Source of the DNA: G965216255 sp965216255
GTDB taxonomy: Bacteria > Bacteroidota > Rhodothermia > Rhodothermales > Bin80
Length of the DNA stretch: 64,000 nucleotides
Direction: 5' to 3'
Assembly (NCBI GenBank): GCA_965216255.1
Contig: OZ244148.1
Span: 4,526,001-4,590,000, forward strand
The notes beneath the pieces are model-generated. The model made no database searches and was not told the origin of the DNA. It saw only the letters and a program-made list of their open reading frames with translations. The translations under genes were made by a program, and so were the position numbers. Positions 1 to 9,867 of this stretch are shown piece by piece (the first letter of the stretch is position 1; each line of letters starts with the position of its first letter).

Positions 1-36
1 TCAGCCTAACCAATCCATCATCTAACCCCATACATC

Positions 37-3000
37 ATGCGAACCAACCACCCATCGAACACCAATGGAACCGCAGATCCCCTCCCCCCAGCCGAGGTGG
101 CTCCCAATGTCAACCACCATCGATCCATGATGAATTCGATTGTTATGGCTCTGCGTGACACGGCCACAGAGTCGACCACTAGGATCCGGCTCAGGTATTG
201 CGTGCCGATGGTCGCCCTTGTGGCACTCGCTTCTTCGCACGTATTCACACCGGCTACGGCACAGACAATTGAATTGCCGGTGAGTCCAAACTCACTATTC
301 GAGACGGGCACCAGTGGAGACTCGAAATCAGTCAAGCTGATGGTGGCAGAAGACAACGTCCTCACCTCCGGCGGGAGCAATTCGAGTCACACGAGTGCCA
401 CCGTGTCACCTGCGACCCTAGCCCTTCTTAGTAATGACGCGTTGCCGGTTCTTCAGACGACCGACGTGGCCGACAAGATAGGGGCAAACGACAAAATGCT
501 GGAAGCAATTTCGGCACCGCATGGGACACAACATACTATGAAGGTATGGGATAAGAAGGCGGTTGTCTCAACTGTGTCAGAGGTCCAAATGGCGGTGACA
601 CGTGCACAGCCGGTATGGGTGACGGCAGGGGAGCCGACGGTGACGATAACGGGTCCGGATGGCCCAGTAACCGGGCCCTTCGACGCGACAATCACGTTTT
701 CGGAACCGGTAATGGGAATCACGCTGGCTGACATCACCGTGGGAAATGGGGACGTGTCGTTCAGACTGGGCTATACGTCGTCAGTATATCCGATTCAGGT
801 TAGGCCGAGTGCAAGTGGTTTGGTGACAGTAGACGTAGTGGCCGGAGGAGTGAATTCTATTAGTACCGGTGAAGGCAATCTGGCGGCACCGCAGTACTCG
901 GTACAGGCCAATCTACCTGATCTTATTCCAACCGTGGAAATTGAGGGGCCAGCAGGACCAGTGGAGCGTGATTTTGGAGTTCGTATCAAGTTTTCTGAGC
1001 CGGTCACCGGCTTCGATATAACGGATATCACGGTGGGAAACGGCGCGGCTTCGGATTTTTTTTTCGCGGGAGCGGGCTTTGGAGGAAGCTACACGTACGA
1101 TGCTGACATTACACCTGCGGGGGATGGACCGGTGACGGTAGATGTAGCCGCCTCCGTAGCCGAGGACGCGACGGGCAACTCAAATGAAGCGGCTGATACG
1201 TATACGGTAACGGCGAACAAAGCCGAACTCGAAATGACCATGAACGGTCCATCCAGTGTGTCTGCCCCCAATCGAGTTGCCGGTTTGACATTCGGATTCT
1301 CCAGTACAGTGGACGATTTCGATGGTGCCGATATAGCCGTAACGAACGGAACATTGTCGGCCATAACAGGCCCGCAGATCCTTCTGGGCAAAAGGTTATA
1401 CCGGGCTAGCGTAACGGCCGCGTCCAGCTCCAATAGCTCGGTAACCGTGGATGTGGCAGCGTCAGCCAATTTCAATGTGACTGACCAGGCGAACGATCCC
1501 TATGCCGCGCCGTCTGCAATCAGTATAGAGTTTGCGCTTGCATCTGGTCCGACGGTGACGATAACGGGTCCGGATGGTCCAGTAACCGGGCCCTTCGACG
1601 CGACAATCACGTTTTCGGAGGCAGTCACCGGCTTCGCAGTGGGCGACATCACGGTAGGGAATGGCGTGGCATCGAATTTTCGCGATTCACCGGGCGCAAC
1701 GGAATATCAGGCGACGATAACGCCTGCAACGAGTGGTGAAATAACGGTGGACGTGGCGGCTGACGTCGCGAGTGCCACTAGTACGGGCATCGGCAACGCT
1801 GCGGCGGAGCGCTACACGGTGCAGGCGGAATTAGGCTTGATAGTGCGCATTAGGGTTCCCGGGGACTATTCGAAATTACCTGAAATCGACGTGCGGTTCT
1901 ACTTTTCGAGCACGGTGAAGGGATTCGAGCGTAGTGATATTGAAGTAACGAACGGAACGGTGTTGGGGTTTAATGGACCTTATCCCTTCGGAAGTAACAA
2001 CGCGTATTTTGCATCAATTTTGCCGGATCGGGCTCCCAATTCCAACGATAATGAAATAGACGTAACGATTGGTCTGCAGGCAAACCATGGGATAACAGAC
2101 GATTCGGATAATCCCTACCCGCAGCCGGACCCCGTTACCGAGCGGGTATCAGTCGGACCTACAGTGACGATATCGGGCCCGAGCGGTCCGGTGAGCGGGC
2201 CCTTCGACGTGACAATCACCTTCTCGGAAGCGGTCACCGGCTTTGATGTAACGGATATCACGGTGGGAAACAGCGCGGCATCGAATCTTCGCACTTCAAC
2301 GGCGGGAATCGAATACCAGGCGACGATTACGCCATGGCTTAGTCGCATTGTGGTGGTGGAAATTGTCGCTGATGTGGTGACATCCACGCGCACGGCTAAC
2401 GGCAACATAGCGGCGCGGCGCTACACGGTGCAGGCGGAGCTCCCCGCCATTGCACCATCAGTGACGATAACGGGTCCGGATGGCCCGGTGAGCGCTCCCT
2501 TCGATGTGACGATCGCCTTCTCGGAGGTAGTCACCGGCTTCGCAGTGGGCGACATCACGGTAGGGAATGGCGTGGCATCGAATTTTCGCCATTCACCGGG
2601 GGCAATGGAATATCAGGCGGCGATAGCGCCCGCAACGAGTGGTGAAGTAACGGTGGACGTTGCGGCTGACGTGGCGAGTACCACTAGTACGGGCATCGGC
2701 AACGCTGCGGCGGAGCGCTACACGGTGCAGGCGGAATTAGGCTTGATAGTGCGCATTAGAGTTCCCGGGGACTATTCGAGATTACCTGAAATCGACGTGC
2801 GGTTCTACTTTTCGAGCACGGTGAAGGGATTCGAGCGTAGTGATATTGAAGTAACGAACGGAACGGTGGTGGGGTTTCGTGGACCTTATCCCTTCGGAAG
2901 TTACAACGCGTATTTTGCATCAATTTTGCCGGATCGGGCTCCCAATTCCAACGATAATGAAATAGACGTAACGATTGGTCTGCAGGCAAACCATGGGATA

Positions 3001-6000
3001 ACAGACGATTCGGATAATCCCTACCCGCAGCCGGACCCCGTTACCGAGCGGGTATCAGTCGGACCTACAGTGACGATATCGGGCCCGAGCGGTCCGGTGA
3101 GCGGGCCCTTCGACGTGACAATCACCTTCTCGGAAGCGGTCACCGGCTTTGATGTAACGGATATCACGGTGGGAAACAGCGCGGCATCGAATCTTCGCAC
3201 TTCAACAGCGGGAATCGAATACCAGGCGACGATTACGCCAAGGGTTAGTCGCATTGTGGTGGTGGAAATTGCCGCTGATGTGGTGACATCCACGCGCACG
3301 GCTAACGGCAACATAGCGGCGCGGCGCTACACGGTGCAGGCCGATCTACCCGGCAGTGCACCGACGGTGACGATAACGGGTCCAGATGGCCCGGTGAGCG
3401 CTCCCTTCGATGTGACGATCGCCTTCTCGGAGGTAGTCACCGGCTTCGATGTGGGCGACATCACGGTAGGGAATGGCGTGGCATCGAATTTTCGCCATTC
3501 ACCGGGGGCAATGGAATATCAGGCGGCGATAGCGCCCGCAACGAGTGGTGAAGTAACGGTGGACGTTGCGGCTGACGTGGCGAGTACCACTAGTACGGGC
3601 ATCGGCAACGCTGCGGCGGAGCGCTACACGGTGCAGGCGATCCTGTCCGGTGATGCACCGACCGTAACGATAACGGGTCTGGATGGTCCGGTGAGAGAGT
3701 CCTTCGATGTGACCATCACCTTCTCTGAGGCAGTCACTGGCTTCGATGTAACGGATATCACGGTGGGAAATGGCACCGCATCCAATTTCGACGCCACCAA
3801 TGCACAGACGACCTTTGCCTATCAGGCGACGATAACGCCCACTGAAGACGGTCTGGTGACGGTGGACATTGACGCCAACGCGGCGAATTCCGCCGCAAGT
3901 TCGCGTGGCAACTCAGCGGCCACGAAATATACGGTGCAGGCAGACGTAGCGCCGACGGTCCTGATAACGGGTCCGAGGGGTACGGTGAACGGCTCCTTCG
4001 CCGTGAACATCACCTTCGACGATAATGTCGGCGTGACGGGTCTTGAAGCCAGCGAAATCGAAGTGAGCGATAACGCCACGGTAGAGAATCTAACGCCCCA
4101 TGCAACTACAAGGACTCAAACGTACACGGCGACAATAGTCCCGGAGTCAAGTGGCCAGGTGACGGTGCATGTTCCAGCTGGCGTGGTGGAAGACACTGCG
4201 GACAATCCCAACAAAGCGTCGAATACGTTTGCTGTGACCGTGAATCTCTCGCAAACGACCGGCGTCAATCTTTTTCTACAACCAACGATTGTGTCGGAAA
4301 GCAGCGACGCGGTGACGGTCACGGTGACAGCAGTGGTGGCGGGCAGCGCTCCCTATGGGGAGAATCGCAGTGTGACGGTAAGCGTCGGGGGTTCAGGGAG
4401 AACGGGGGTGGTGCAATTTGCATCCGTGCTAAGTTTCACTCTTGCTATACCCGCGGGCAATCGGAGCGCCACGGGCACCTTTATCCTGACGCCGACGAAT
4501 AATACCATTGCCGAGGACTCCGAGATAATTACGGTCAGTGGTGTTTTGGACAACGACGATCCGGTGACGCCGGCTACACTCACTTTGATCGACGACGATG
4601 GGGCGCCCGCCGACCTCGCGCTGTCCGTGAGTCCTACGGTGGTGACCGAGGATGCGGGAGCGACGACAGTAACGGTGACCGCAATGGTGGAAGGTGGCAC
4701 GACGTACGCAACCGACCAGCGGGTAGGTGTCACAGTATCGGGGAGTGGCAATAGTGGGGTGGTCGGCTTTGATCCTGTGTCCGGGTTCGACATCACGGTG
4801 CCGGCCGGAGAGGCCACTGGCAGCGCGACGTTTACGCTGACGCCCGAGGACAACGTCATTTACGAGGCCGACGAGACCATCACGATTACAGGGGCACACG
4901 GCGAAACGAGCCTTATGGCTACGCTGAAGCTCACAGACGACGATGCCCCGCCTACGGGCATTACGCTGTCGGTGAATCCTGTGGCTATAGACGAGGATGC
5001 GGGAGCGACCACAGTAACGGTGACCGCAACGGTGGAAGGTGGCACGGCATACGCAACCGATCAGCGGGTAGGCGTCACAGTATCAGAGAGTGGCAATAGC
5101 GGCGTGGTCGGCTTCGATCCTGTGTCCGGGTTCGACATCACGGTGCTGGCCGGAGAGGCCACCGGCAGCGCGACGTTTGCGCTGACGCCCGAGGACAACG
5201 TCATTGACGAGGCCGACGAGACCATCACAATTACGGGGACACACGGCGAAACGAGCTTTATGGCGACGCTGACGCTCACAGACGACGATGCCCCGCCTAC
5301 GGGCATCACGCCGTCGGTGAATCCTGTGGCAATAGACGAGGATGCGGGAGCGACCACAGTAACGGTGAGCGCAACGGTGGAAGGTGGCACGGCATACGCA
5401 ACCGATCAGCGGGTAGGCGTCACAGTATCGGGGAGTGGCAATAGCGGCGTGGTCGGCTTCGATCCTGTGTCCGGGTTCGACATCACGGTGCCGGCCGGAG
5501 AGGCCACCGGCAGCGCGACGTTTACGCTGACGCCCGAGGACAACGTCATTGACGAGGCCGACGAGACCATCACGATTACGGGGACACACAGCGAAACGAG
5601 CCTTACGGCAACGCTGACGCTCATAGACGACGATGCCCCGCCTACGGGCATCACGCTGTCGGTGACTCCTGTGGTCATACACGAGGATGCGGGAGCGGCC
5701 ATAGTAACGGTGACCGCTATGGTCGAAGGTGGCACGGCATACGCAACCGATCAGCGGGTAGGTGTCACAGTATCGGGGAGCGGCAATAGCGGCGTGGTCA
5801 GCTTCGATCCTGTGTCCGGGTTCGACATCACGGTGCCGGCCGGAGAGGCCACCGGCAGCGCGACGTTTACGCTGACGCCTGAGGACAACGTCATTGACGA
5901 GGCCGACGAGACCATCACGATTACGGGGACACACGGCGAAACGAGCCTTACGGCGACGCTGACGCTCACAGACGACGATGCCCCTCCTACGGGCATTACG

Positions 6001-8079
6001 CTGTCGGTGAATCCTGTGGCTATAGACGAGGGTGCGGGAGCGACCACAGTGACGGTGACCACAATGGTTGAAGGCGGCACGGCGTACGCAACCGATCAGC
6101 GGGTAGGTGTCATAGTATCGGGAAGTGGCAATAGCGGGGTGGTCGGCTTTGATCCTGTGTCCGGGTTCGACATCACGGTGCCGGCTGGAGAGGTCACCGG
6201 CAGCGCGACGTTTACGCTGACGCCTGAGGACAACGTCATTGACGAGGCCGACGAGATCATCACGATTACGGGGACACACGGCGAAACGAGCGTCATGGCG
6301 ACGCTGACGCTCATAGACGACGATGCCCCGCCTACGGGCATCACGCTGTCGGTGAACCCTGTGGCTATAGACGAGGATGCGGGAGCGACCACAATAACGG
6401 TGACCGCTATGGTCGAAGGTGGCACGGCGTACGCAACCGATCAGCGGGTAGGTGTCACAGTATCGGGGAGTGGCAATAGTGGAGTGGTCGGTTTCGATCC
6501 GGCACAGGCGTTTGACATCGTTGTTCTGGCGGGCACGGCCAGCGCGACGGGCACATTTGTGCTGACGCCGGTGGATAACCGTGTGCGGGAAGCGGACGAG
6601 ACCGTTTCGGTAACGGGCAGTCACAGCGGGGCGAGTTCGACAGCGACGCTGATGTTGATTGACGACGATGCCGCCGTGGCCCGCTATGCTGAGGTCAGCG
6701 CGGTCATCCTGCCCGAGCTGACGCGTGCGATGACAGCGAGCAGTGTGGGAGCGGTCGCAGAGCGCATCAGGAAGCCCCGGATGCAGACTGCGTCCAATGG
6801 CATGGCGCTGCGTGTTGGCGGACACACGTCTCTGTCCGGCTTCATGGGGAGTTACCGGATCCGCCCAGTGCACGGTGGTAGTGTCCCGGTCCGGGAGCGG
6901 CTGCGTGGTACGTCCTTTGCGTTTTCGCCGGTAGCGGGCCTCGGAGGCAGGATTACGCTCTGGGGCGAGGGAGATTATCGGGCATTTTCTGGTGGTAATG
7001 ACGGCATCGTCGGATGGGACGGTAGCCTTTCGGGGATTCATTTGGGTGTGGACGCGGACGTTGGTTCCGGCGTGCTGGTCGGTCTGGCTGTCTCGAGGAC
7101 GGATGGATCGGTGGACTACACCTATTCGGGCAGTAATCTGGAACGATCAGGAGGGTCGCTCCAGGGCGTGTACGCAAGCGTAATGCAGAGCGTGCACCCA
7201 TATCTGAGTTGGTCCTGGTCGCCTGGATCGAACGTGTGGGCGTCGGCGGGCTTTGGTGGCGGCGAAATCGATATTCAGGATGACGAGGAGGCGAAGGAAT
7301 CGAGTGACAGCCGCATGTCCGTGATGGCAGCGGGGGTCACGTCCCGTCTGGTGGGCAACAGGAACTTGATTGCGGGGGGATCTACGACACTGGATCTCAA
7401 GAGCGAAGCATGGCAGTCCCGGGTGGAACTTGACGACAACGGTTCGCTGATCGATGAGACCACCGTCGACGTAAACCGCTTGCGTCTGGCCTTGGAGGGG
7501 GCGTACAATCGCACGATTGCGGGTGGTGGGGTCATGACACCGTTCGTAGAGTTGGGTTTGCGTAGCGACGGTGGCGACGGACAGACCGGTCTCGGCATGG
7601 AACTCGGTGGTGGTCTACGCTACGCCAGACCTGCTTCCGGGCTAACGGTAGAAGGGCGGGGCCGCACCTTGCTTGCGCATGCGGGGGACATAGAAGAATG
7701 GGGTGTCAGCGGCACGATTGGGTTTGCCCCTGGCTCTGGTGGTCGTGGGATGTCATTTAGGTTGGGGACGTCTTCGGGATCGGGAGCGAGTGGACTCAGT
7801 CAGTTGTGGAGCGACCGCATGGTGCGGCGCACCGTGGGAGGTCACGGAGTGGAGCCGCGCCTGAATACGGAATTCGGCTACGGTATTGGATTGGGTGCCG
7901 GTGTCCTGAGACCGTACAGTGGGGTGGAAATGTCTGAGCTCATGGGTATGAGCACGCGCGTGGGTATGCATTACCGGATCGGCCCAAGGTTCAATATCGG
8001 CGTGGAAGTCGAGCACCGCGCCCTCCCGGGCGGCGAGACCCGAGCACCCATGCTGCGCGGCACGATCGTATTGTCCTAG
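37..8079 (+). CDS. Giant exported repeat protein with autotransporter-type C-terminal barrel
   Basis: A 2680-residue surface protein. Residues about 49-75 form a basic then hydrophobic signal segment ending in ATA before Gln76; the true start may be the ATG at 127 or 145 because the first 30 residues are not signal-like and no clear ribosome site marks position 37. From about residue 200 to 1400 there are bacterial Ig-like repeats beginning PTVTITGPDGPV and containing FSEAVTGF and DITVGNG. From about 1408 to 2215 there are Calx-beta-like repeats with DEDAGATTVTV and ADETITITG. The last ~440 residues are Gly/aromatic-rich alternating strands resembling the autotransporter barrel family that follows an ILPELTRAM segment. 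I infer export by Sec and anchoring in the outer membrane, with adhesion or calcium binding as possible roles. Repeats are nearly identical at DNA level, so copy number may vary. Confidence 0.85.
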   Translation: MRTNHPSNTNGTADPLPPAEVAPNVNHHRSMMNSIVMALRDTATESTTRIRLRYCVPMVALVALASSHVFTPATAQTIELPVSPNSLFETGTSGDSKSVKLMVAEDNVLTSGGSNSSHTSATVSPATLALLSNDALPVLQTTDVADKIGANDKMLEAISAPHGTQHTMKVWDKKAVVSTVSEVQMAVTRAQPVWVTAGEPTVTITGPDGPVTGPFDATITFSEPVMGITLADITVGNGDVSFRLGYTSSVYPIQVRPSASGLVTVDVVAGGVNSISTGEGNLAAPQYSVQANLPDLIPTVEIEGPAGPVERDFGVRIKFSEPVTGFDITDITVGNGAASDFFFAGAGFGGSYTYDADITPAGDGPVTVDVAASVAEDATGNSNEAADTYTVTANKAELEMTMNGPSSVSAPNRVAGLTFGFSSTVDDFDGADIAVTNGTLSAITGPQILLGKRLYRASVTAASSSNSSVTVDVAASANFNVTDQANDPYAAPSAISIEFALASGPTVTITGPDGPVTGPFDATITFSEAVTGFAVGDITVGNGVASNFRDSPGATEYQATITPATSGEITVDVAADVASATSTGIGNAAAERYTVQAELGLIVRIRVPGDYSKLPEIDVRFYFSSTVKGFERSDIEVTNGTVLGFNGPYPFGSNNAYFASILPDRAPNSNDNEIDVTIGLQANHGITDDSDNPYPQPDPVTERVSVGPTVTISGPSGPVSGPFDVTITFSEAVTGFDVTDITVGNSAASNLRTSTAGIEYQATITPWLSRIVVVEIVADVVTSTRTANGNIAARRYTVQAELPAIAPSVTITGPDGPVSAPFDVTIAFSEVVTGFAVGDITVGNGVASNFRHSPGAMEYQAAIAPATSGEVTVDVAADVASTTSTGIGNAAAERYTVQAELGLIVRIRVPGDYSRLPEIDVRFYFSSTVKGFERSDIEVTNGTVVGFRGPYPFGSYNAYFASILPDRAPNSNDNEIDVTIGLQANHGITDDSDNPYPQPDPVTERVSVGPTVTISGPSGPVSGPFDVTITFSEAVTGFDVTDITVGNSAASNLRTSTAGIEYQATITPRVSRIVVVEIAADVVTSTRTANGNIAARRYTVQADLPGSAPTVTITGPDGPVSAPFDVTIAFSEVVTGFDVGDITVGNGVASNFRHSPGAMEYQAAIAPATSGEVTVDVAADVASTTSTGIGNAAAERYTVQAILSGDAPTVTITGLDGPVRESFDVTITFSEAVTGFDVTDITVGNGTASNFDATNAQTTFAYQATITPTEDGLVTVDIDANAANSAASSRGNSAATKYTVQADVAPTVLITGPRGTVNGSFAVNITFDDNVGVTGLEASEIEVSDNATVENLTPHATTRTQTYTATIVPESSGQVTVHVPAGVVEDTADNPNKASNTFAVTVNLSQTTGVNLFLQPTIVSESSDAVTVTVTAVVAGSAPYGENRSVTVSVGGSGRTGVVQFASVLSFTLAIPAGNRSATGTFILTPTNNTIAEDSEIITVSGVLDNDDPVTPATLTLIDDDGAPADLALSVSPTVVTEDAGATTVTVTAMVEGGTTYATDQRVGVTVSGSGNSGVVGFDPVSGFDITVPAGEATGSATFTLTPEDNVIYEADETITITGAHGETSLMATLKLTDDDAPPTGITLSVNPVAIDEDAGATTVTVTATVEGGTAYATDQRVGVTVSESGNSGVVGFDPVSGFDITVLAGEATGSATFALTPEDNVIDEADETITITGTHGETSFMATLTLTDDDAPPTGITPSVNPVAIDEDAGATTVTVSATVEGGTAYATDQRVGVTVSGSGNSGVVGFDPVSGFDITVPAGEATGSATFTLTPEDNVIDEADETITITGTHSETSLTATLTLIDDDAPPTGITLSVTPVVIHEDAGAAIVTVTAMVEGGTAYATDQRVGVTVSGSGNSGVVSFDPVSGFDITVPAGEATGSATFTLTPEDNVIDEADETITITGTHGETSLTATLTLTDDDAPPTGITLSVNPVAIDEGAGATTVTVTTMVEGGTAYATDQRVGVIVSGSGNSGVVGFDPVSGFDITVPAGEVTGSATFTLTPEDNVIDEADEIITITGTHGETSVMATLTLIDDDAPPTGITLSVNPVAIDEDAGATTITVTAMVEGGTAYATDQRVGVTVSGSGNSGVVGFDPAQAFDIVVLAGTASATGTFVLTPVDNRVREADETVSVTGSHSGASSTATLMLIDDDAAVARYAEVSAVILPELTRAMTASSVGAVAERIRKPRMQTASNGMALRVGGHTSLSGFMGSYRIRPVHGGSVPVRERLRGTSFAFSPVAGLGGRITLWGEGDYRAFSGGNDGIVGWDGSLSGIHLGVDADVGSGVLVGLAVSRTDGSVDYTYSGSNLERSGGSLQGVYASVMQSVHPYLSWSWSPGSNVWASAGFGGGEIDIQDDEEAKESSDSRMSVMAAGVTSRLVGNRNLIAGGSTTLDLKSEAWQSRVELDDNGSLIDETTVDVNRLRLALEGAYNRTIAGGGVMTPFVELGLRSDGGDGQTGLGMELGGGLRYARPASGLTVEGRGRTLLAHAGDIEEWGVSGTIGFAPGSGGRGMSFRLGTSSGSGASGLSQLWSDRMVRRTVGGHGVEPRLNTEFGYGIGLGAGVLRPYSGVEMSELMGMSTRVGMHYRIGPRFNIGVEVEHRALPGGETRAPMLRGTIVLS
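1553..3364 (+). repeat. 906-bp tandem coding duplication (two copies plus partial third)
   Basis: The segment starting near 1553 recurs near 2459 with a period of 906 bp (302 codons); for example the ttaggcttgatagtgcgcat stretch is at 1831 and again at 2737. A shorter third copy of its first part continues to about 3640. Each unit contains three Ig-like modules, so a whole multi-domain block was duplicated in frame. Confidence 0.85.
4612..6681 (+). repeat. 345-bp tandem coding repeats, six units (Calx-beta-like)
   Basis: Six in-frame units of 345 bp (115 residues) begin near 4612, 4957, 5302, 5647, 5992 and 6337. They differ by only a few bases each. A diverged unit precedes them at about 4258. 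Their DNA identity is high enough for slippage or recombination to change the number of units. Confidence 0.9.
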
Positions 8080-8144
8080 CCCGTGGTAATTCAGGCTAGG
8101 CGCGCTGTAACGCAATCTGCTCTGCAAGGAGCGAAGCGCAATCT

Positions 8145-8168
8145 CCAGGCTTTCCTTGCGGGGCCTGG
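8145..8168. terminator. Possible weak bidirectional terminator hairpin
   Basis: CCAGGC at 8145-8150 pairs with GCCTGG at 8163-8168 around a 12-base loop. It lies between two convergent genes, where a shared terminator is expected, but there is no good U-tract and the stem is short. Confidence 0.25.
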
Positions 8169-8184
8169 CATGTAAGTGCCTCGA

Positions 8185-8802
8185 TCACAGAGAACTTGCC
8201 CAGTCGGCAGCCAGGTCCGCATAGGCTTCCGGATTATCCACATCACGCACCACGTGATTGGTCTCCCATGCTATTTCTCGGACCCGTGCTCGGCTACGCC
8301 TAACGATATTCCGACATCCTGTCGAGACCTTCTGCGCCATGATTTCTTCCCGGTAGCCGGAAGCAAGAACGACGGGATGACCGGGATCACCCTGATATGT
8401 GGGCCGGACAATGGCACGTTCTTCGAGGGCAAGCGCCGCATGAAAGGCGCAGATCAGTCGATCGAATTCAGGCGTCGTAATCCTCGGCAGGTCCGACAGG
8501 CATATCATGTAGCCGGAAGCCTCGGGACAGGCGGCTTCAATGCCTGTCTGAATCGACGTCGCCATGCCGTTTCTGTAGTCTGGGTTGTGGGTAACTCTCA
8601 CGTCGTGGTCGGCGAGCACGCGGCCTAGCAGGTCTGCCTCGTAGCCTGTTACCACGACTACTTCATGGACACACGAGCTACGAATGCTTTCCACAACGTG
8701 GGCAATCAGTGGCCGGCCACCCAGCGGCAAGAGCAGCTTGTTGGTGCTCCCCATCCGAATGGATTCGCCAGCGGCCAGGACAATGGCTGATATCATCGGC
8801 AC
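8185..8802 (-). CDS. mocA: MocA-like molybdenum cofactor nucleotidyltransferase
   Basis: A 205-residue NTP-transferase of the MobA/MocA type. The N-terminus has the nucleotide-binding signature LAAGESIRMGSTNKLLLP (about residues 8-25), and LSDLP (about 101-105) matches the metal-binding LxDxP motif. Family members transfer CMP to molybdopterin, giving the MCD cofactor used by xanthine dehydrogenase and CO dehydrogenase enzymes. It is the last gene of the cox cluster, 42 bp after the XdhC-type gene, so its likely job is to supply molybdopterin cytosine dinucleotide to CoxL. Length fits the family. Whether it attaches CMP or GMP cannot be read directly, but the neighbourhood favours CMP. Confidence 0.85.
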   Translation of the reverse strand: MPMISAIVLAAGESIRMGSTNKLLLPLGGRPLIAHVVESIRSSCVHEVVVVTGYEADLLGRVLADHDVRVTHNPDYRNGMATSIQTGIEAACPEASGYMICLSDLPRITTPEFDRLICAFHAALALEERAIVRPTYQGDPGHPVVLASGYREEIMAQKVSTGCRNIVRRSRARVREIAWETNHVVRDVDNPEAYADLAADWASSL

Positions 8803-8844
8803 GAAAGGTATCCGCCTGCAGAATGCCCGCCCTGCAGGGGCGTT

Positions 8845-9867
8845 CTAGGCCTCCTGCTCCTCGCGGGCAGGATATCCCTGTTTCTCCAGCGCCTGGAGAA
8901 CGTCCTTGCGGCTGGCACCGCCATCGTCAAAGCTCACCTGCGCCGAGCCAACGGAGACATCGTGAACGGTCGCAGCGCCAAAGGCGTCTATGGTCTTGCG
9001 CACGACCAGTACGCAGTGGGAGCAACTCATCCCTTCTATGCGGAGCGTTTCTTTCACCATGTCGTCTTCGGGTTGGTTGGGCAAGTCTGTGCTGTCTTGC
9101 GCGCGAAACACCGAAACTATTTCGGCGAGTACGCTGAGAGCGATTTCCTCGGGAAGGCGGGCGCCAATGTCGAGGCCAGCGGGCGTTCGAATGCGCGCGA
9201 GTTCGCCGGGGGCCATTCCGGCTTCTGCCAGGCACTCGAGGACCTGCCGCGCCTTCTGCCGGCTGGCGACGAAGGCAACGTAGGGCAGCCGTCGACTGAC
9301 GGCTTCGGTCAGGGCCTCGGCGTCGAACTCACCCTGCGTGGCTACGACGGCAAACGTCGGACCGCCGAGGTTGACCGAGCTGAGGTCGAGATGTCCCTGA
9401 AAATGATTCGCGTCAGCGAAGAGTGCGGGCCCGGCATCGGGCGCCGCGACCACGATTCTGTAATGCATGGAGGCTGCCAGGCGGCAGAGCACTTGGGCCA
9501 GCTTGGTTCGTCCGAAAATTACGACTTGTGGTTTGGGTAACACGGGTTCGATATAGATGTCGAGTGAGCCGCCGCTGTGGCAGGTCATTGCGTGCTGAAT
9601 GATGCCGTTGGCACTGGGCTCGGCAGACGGCGCGATTCGCACCAGCCTATGCTGTCCGTCCGCCAGGGCTTGCTGGGCCTCCGCAACAATCAGCGGCTTC
9701 GTACAGCCACCTCCGATCCAGCCGGAGAGGCTTCCGTCGGCAAGGATGATGGCCTTGTCGCCGGGCTTTCCGCTTATCGGCCTTTCGTGACGCACGACGA
9801 TGGCAAGCGCATAGGCCGTGCGTGCGGCGCTGAGGTCCTGGGCCGTACGAAACAGTGCATCAAGCAT
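8845..9867 (-). CDS. XdhC/CoxF-CoxI family maturation protein fused to a C-terminal HMA (CXXC) domain
   Basis: A 340-residue protein. Residues 1-260 are XdhC-family: SGWIGGGCTKPLI near residue 50 and a Rossmann-like part starting PKPQVVIFGRTKLAQVL. Residues 270-340 form a separate heavy-metal-associated domain with GMSCSHC (Cys282 and Cys285; the codons lie at 9013-9024). XdhC proteins bind and protect Mo cofactor before insertion; the related CoxF of Oligotropha is implicated in placing Cu in the CO dehydrogenase active site. HMA domains bind Cu(I). I infer that the fusion brings copper to the Mo-S centre of CoxL. The start codon overlaps the end of coxE, so the two are probably translationally coupled. 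The fusion is one uninterrupted reading frame, not a sequencing join. Confidence 0.88.
   Translation of the reverse strand: MLDALFRTAQDLSAARTAYALAIVVRHERPISGKPGDKAIILADGSLSGWIGGGCTKPLIVAEAQQALADGQHRLVRIAPSAEPSANGIIQHAMTCHSGGSLDIYIEPVLPKPQVVIFGRTKLAQVLCRLAASMHYRIVVAAPDAGPALFADANHFQGHLDLSSVNLGGPTFAVVATQGEFDAEALTEAVSRRLPYVAFVASRQKARQVLECLAEAGMAPGELARIRTPAGLDIGARLPEEIALSVLAEIVSVFRAQDSTDLPNQPEDDMVKETLRIEGMSCSHCVLVVRKTIDAFGAATVHDVSVGSAQVSFDDGGASRKDVLQALEKQGYPAREEQEA

Noticed and set aside
5083..7041. A long antisense reading frame of about 650 codons across the repeat array
   Set aside because: It is the opposite strand of the tandem repeats in the giant surface protein and has no family features of its own.
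9860..9867. Split of coxE and the XdhC-HMA gene as evidence of a frameshift
   Set aside because: It is an ordinary start/stop overlap; both products are full length.
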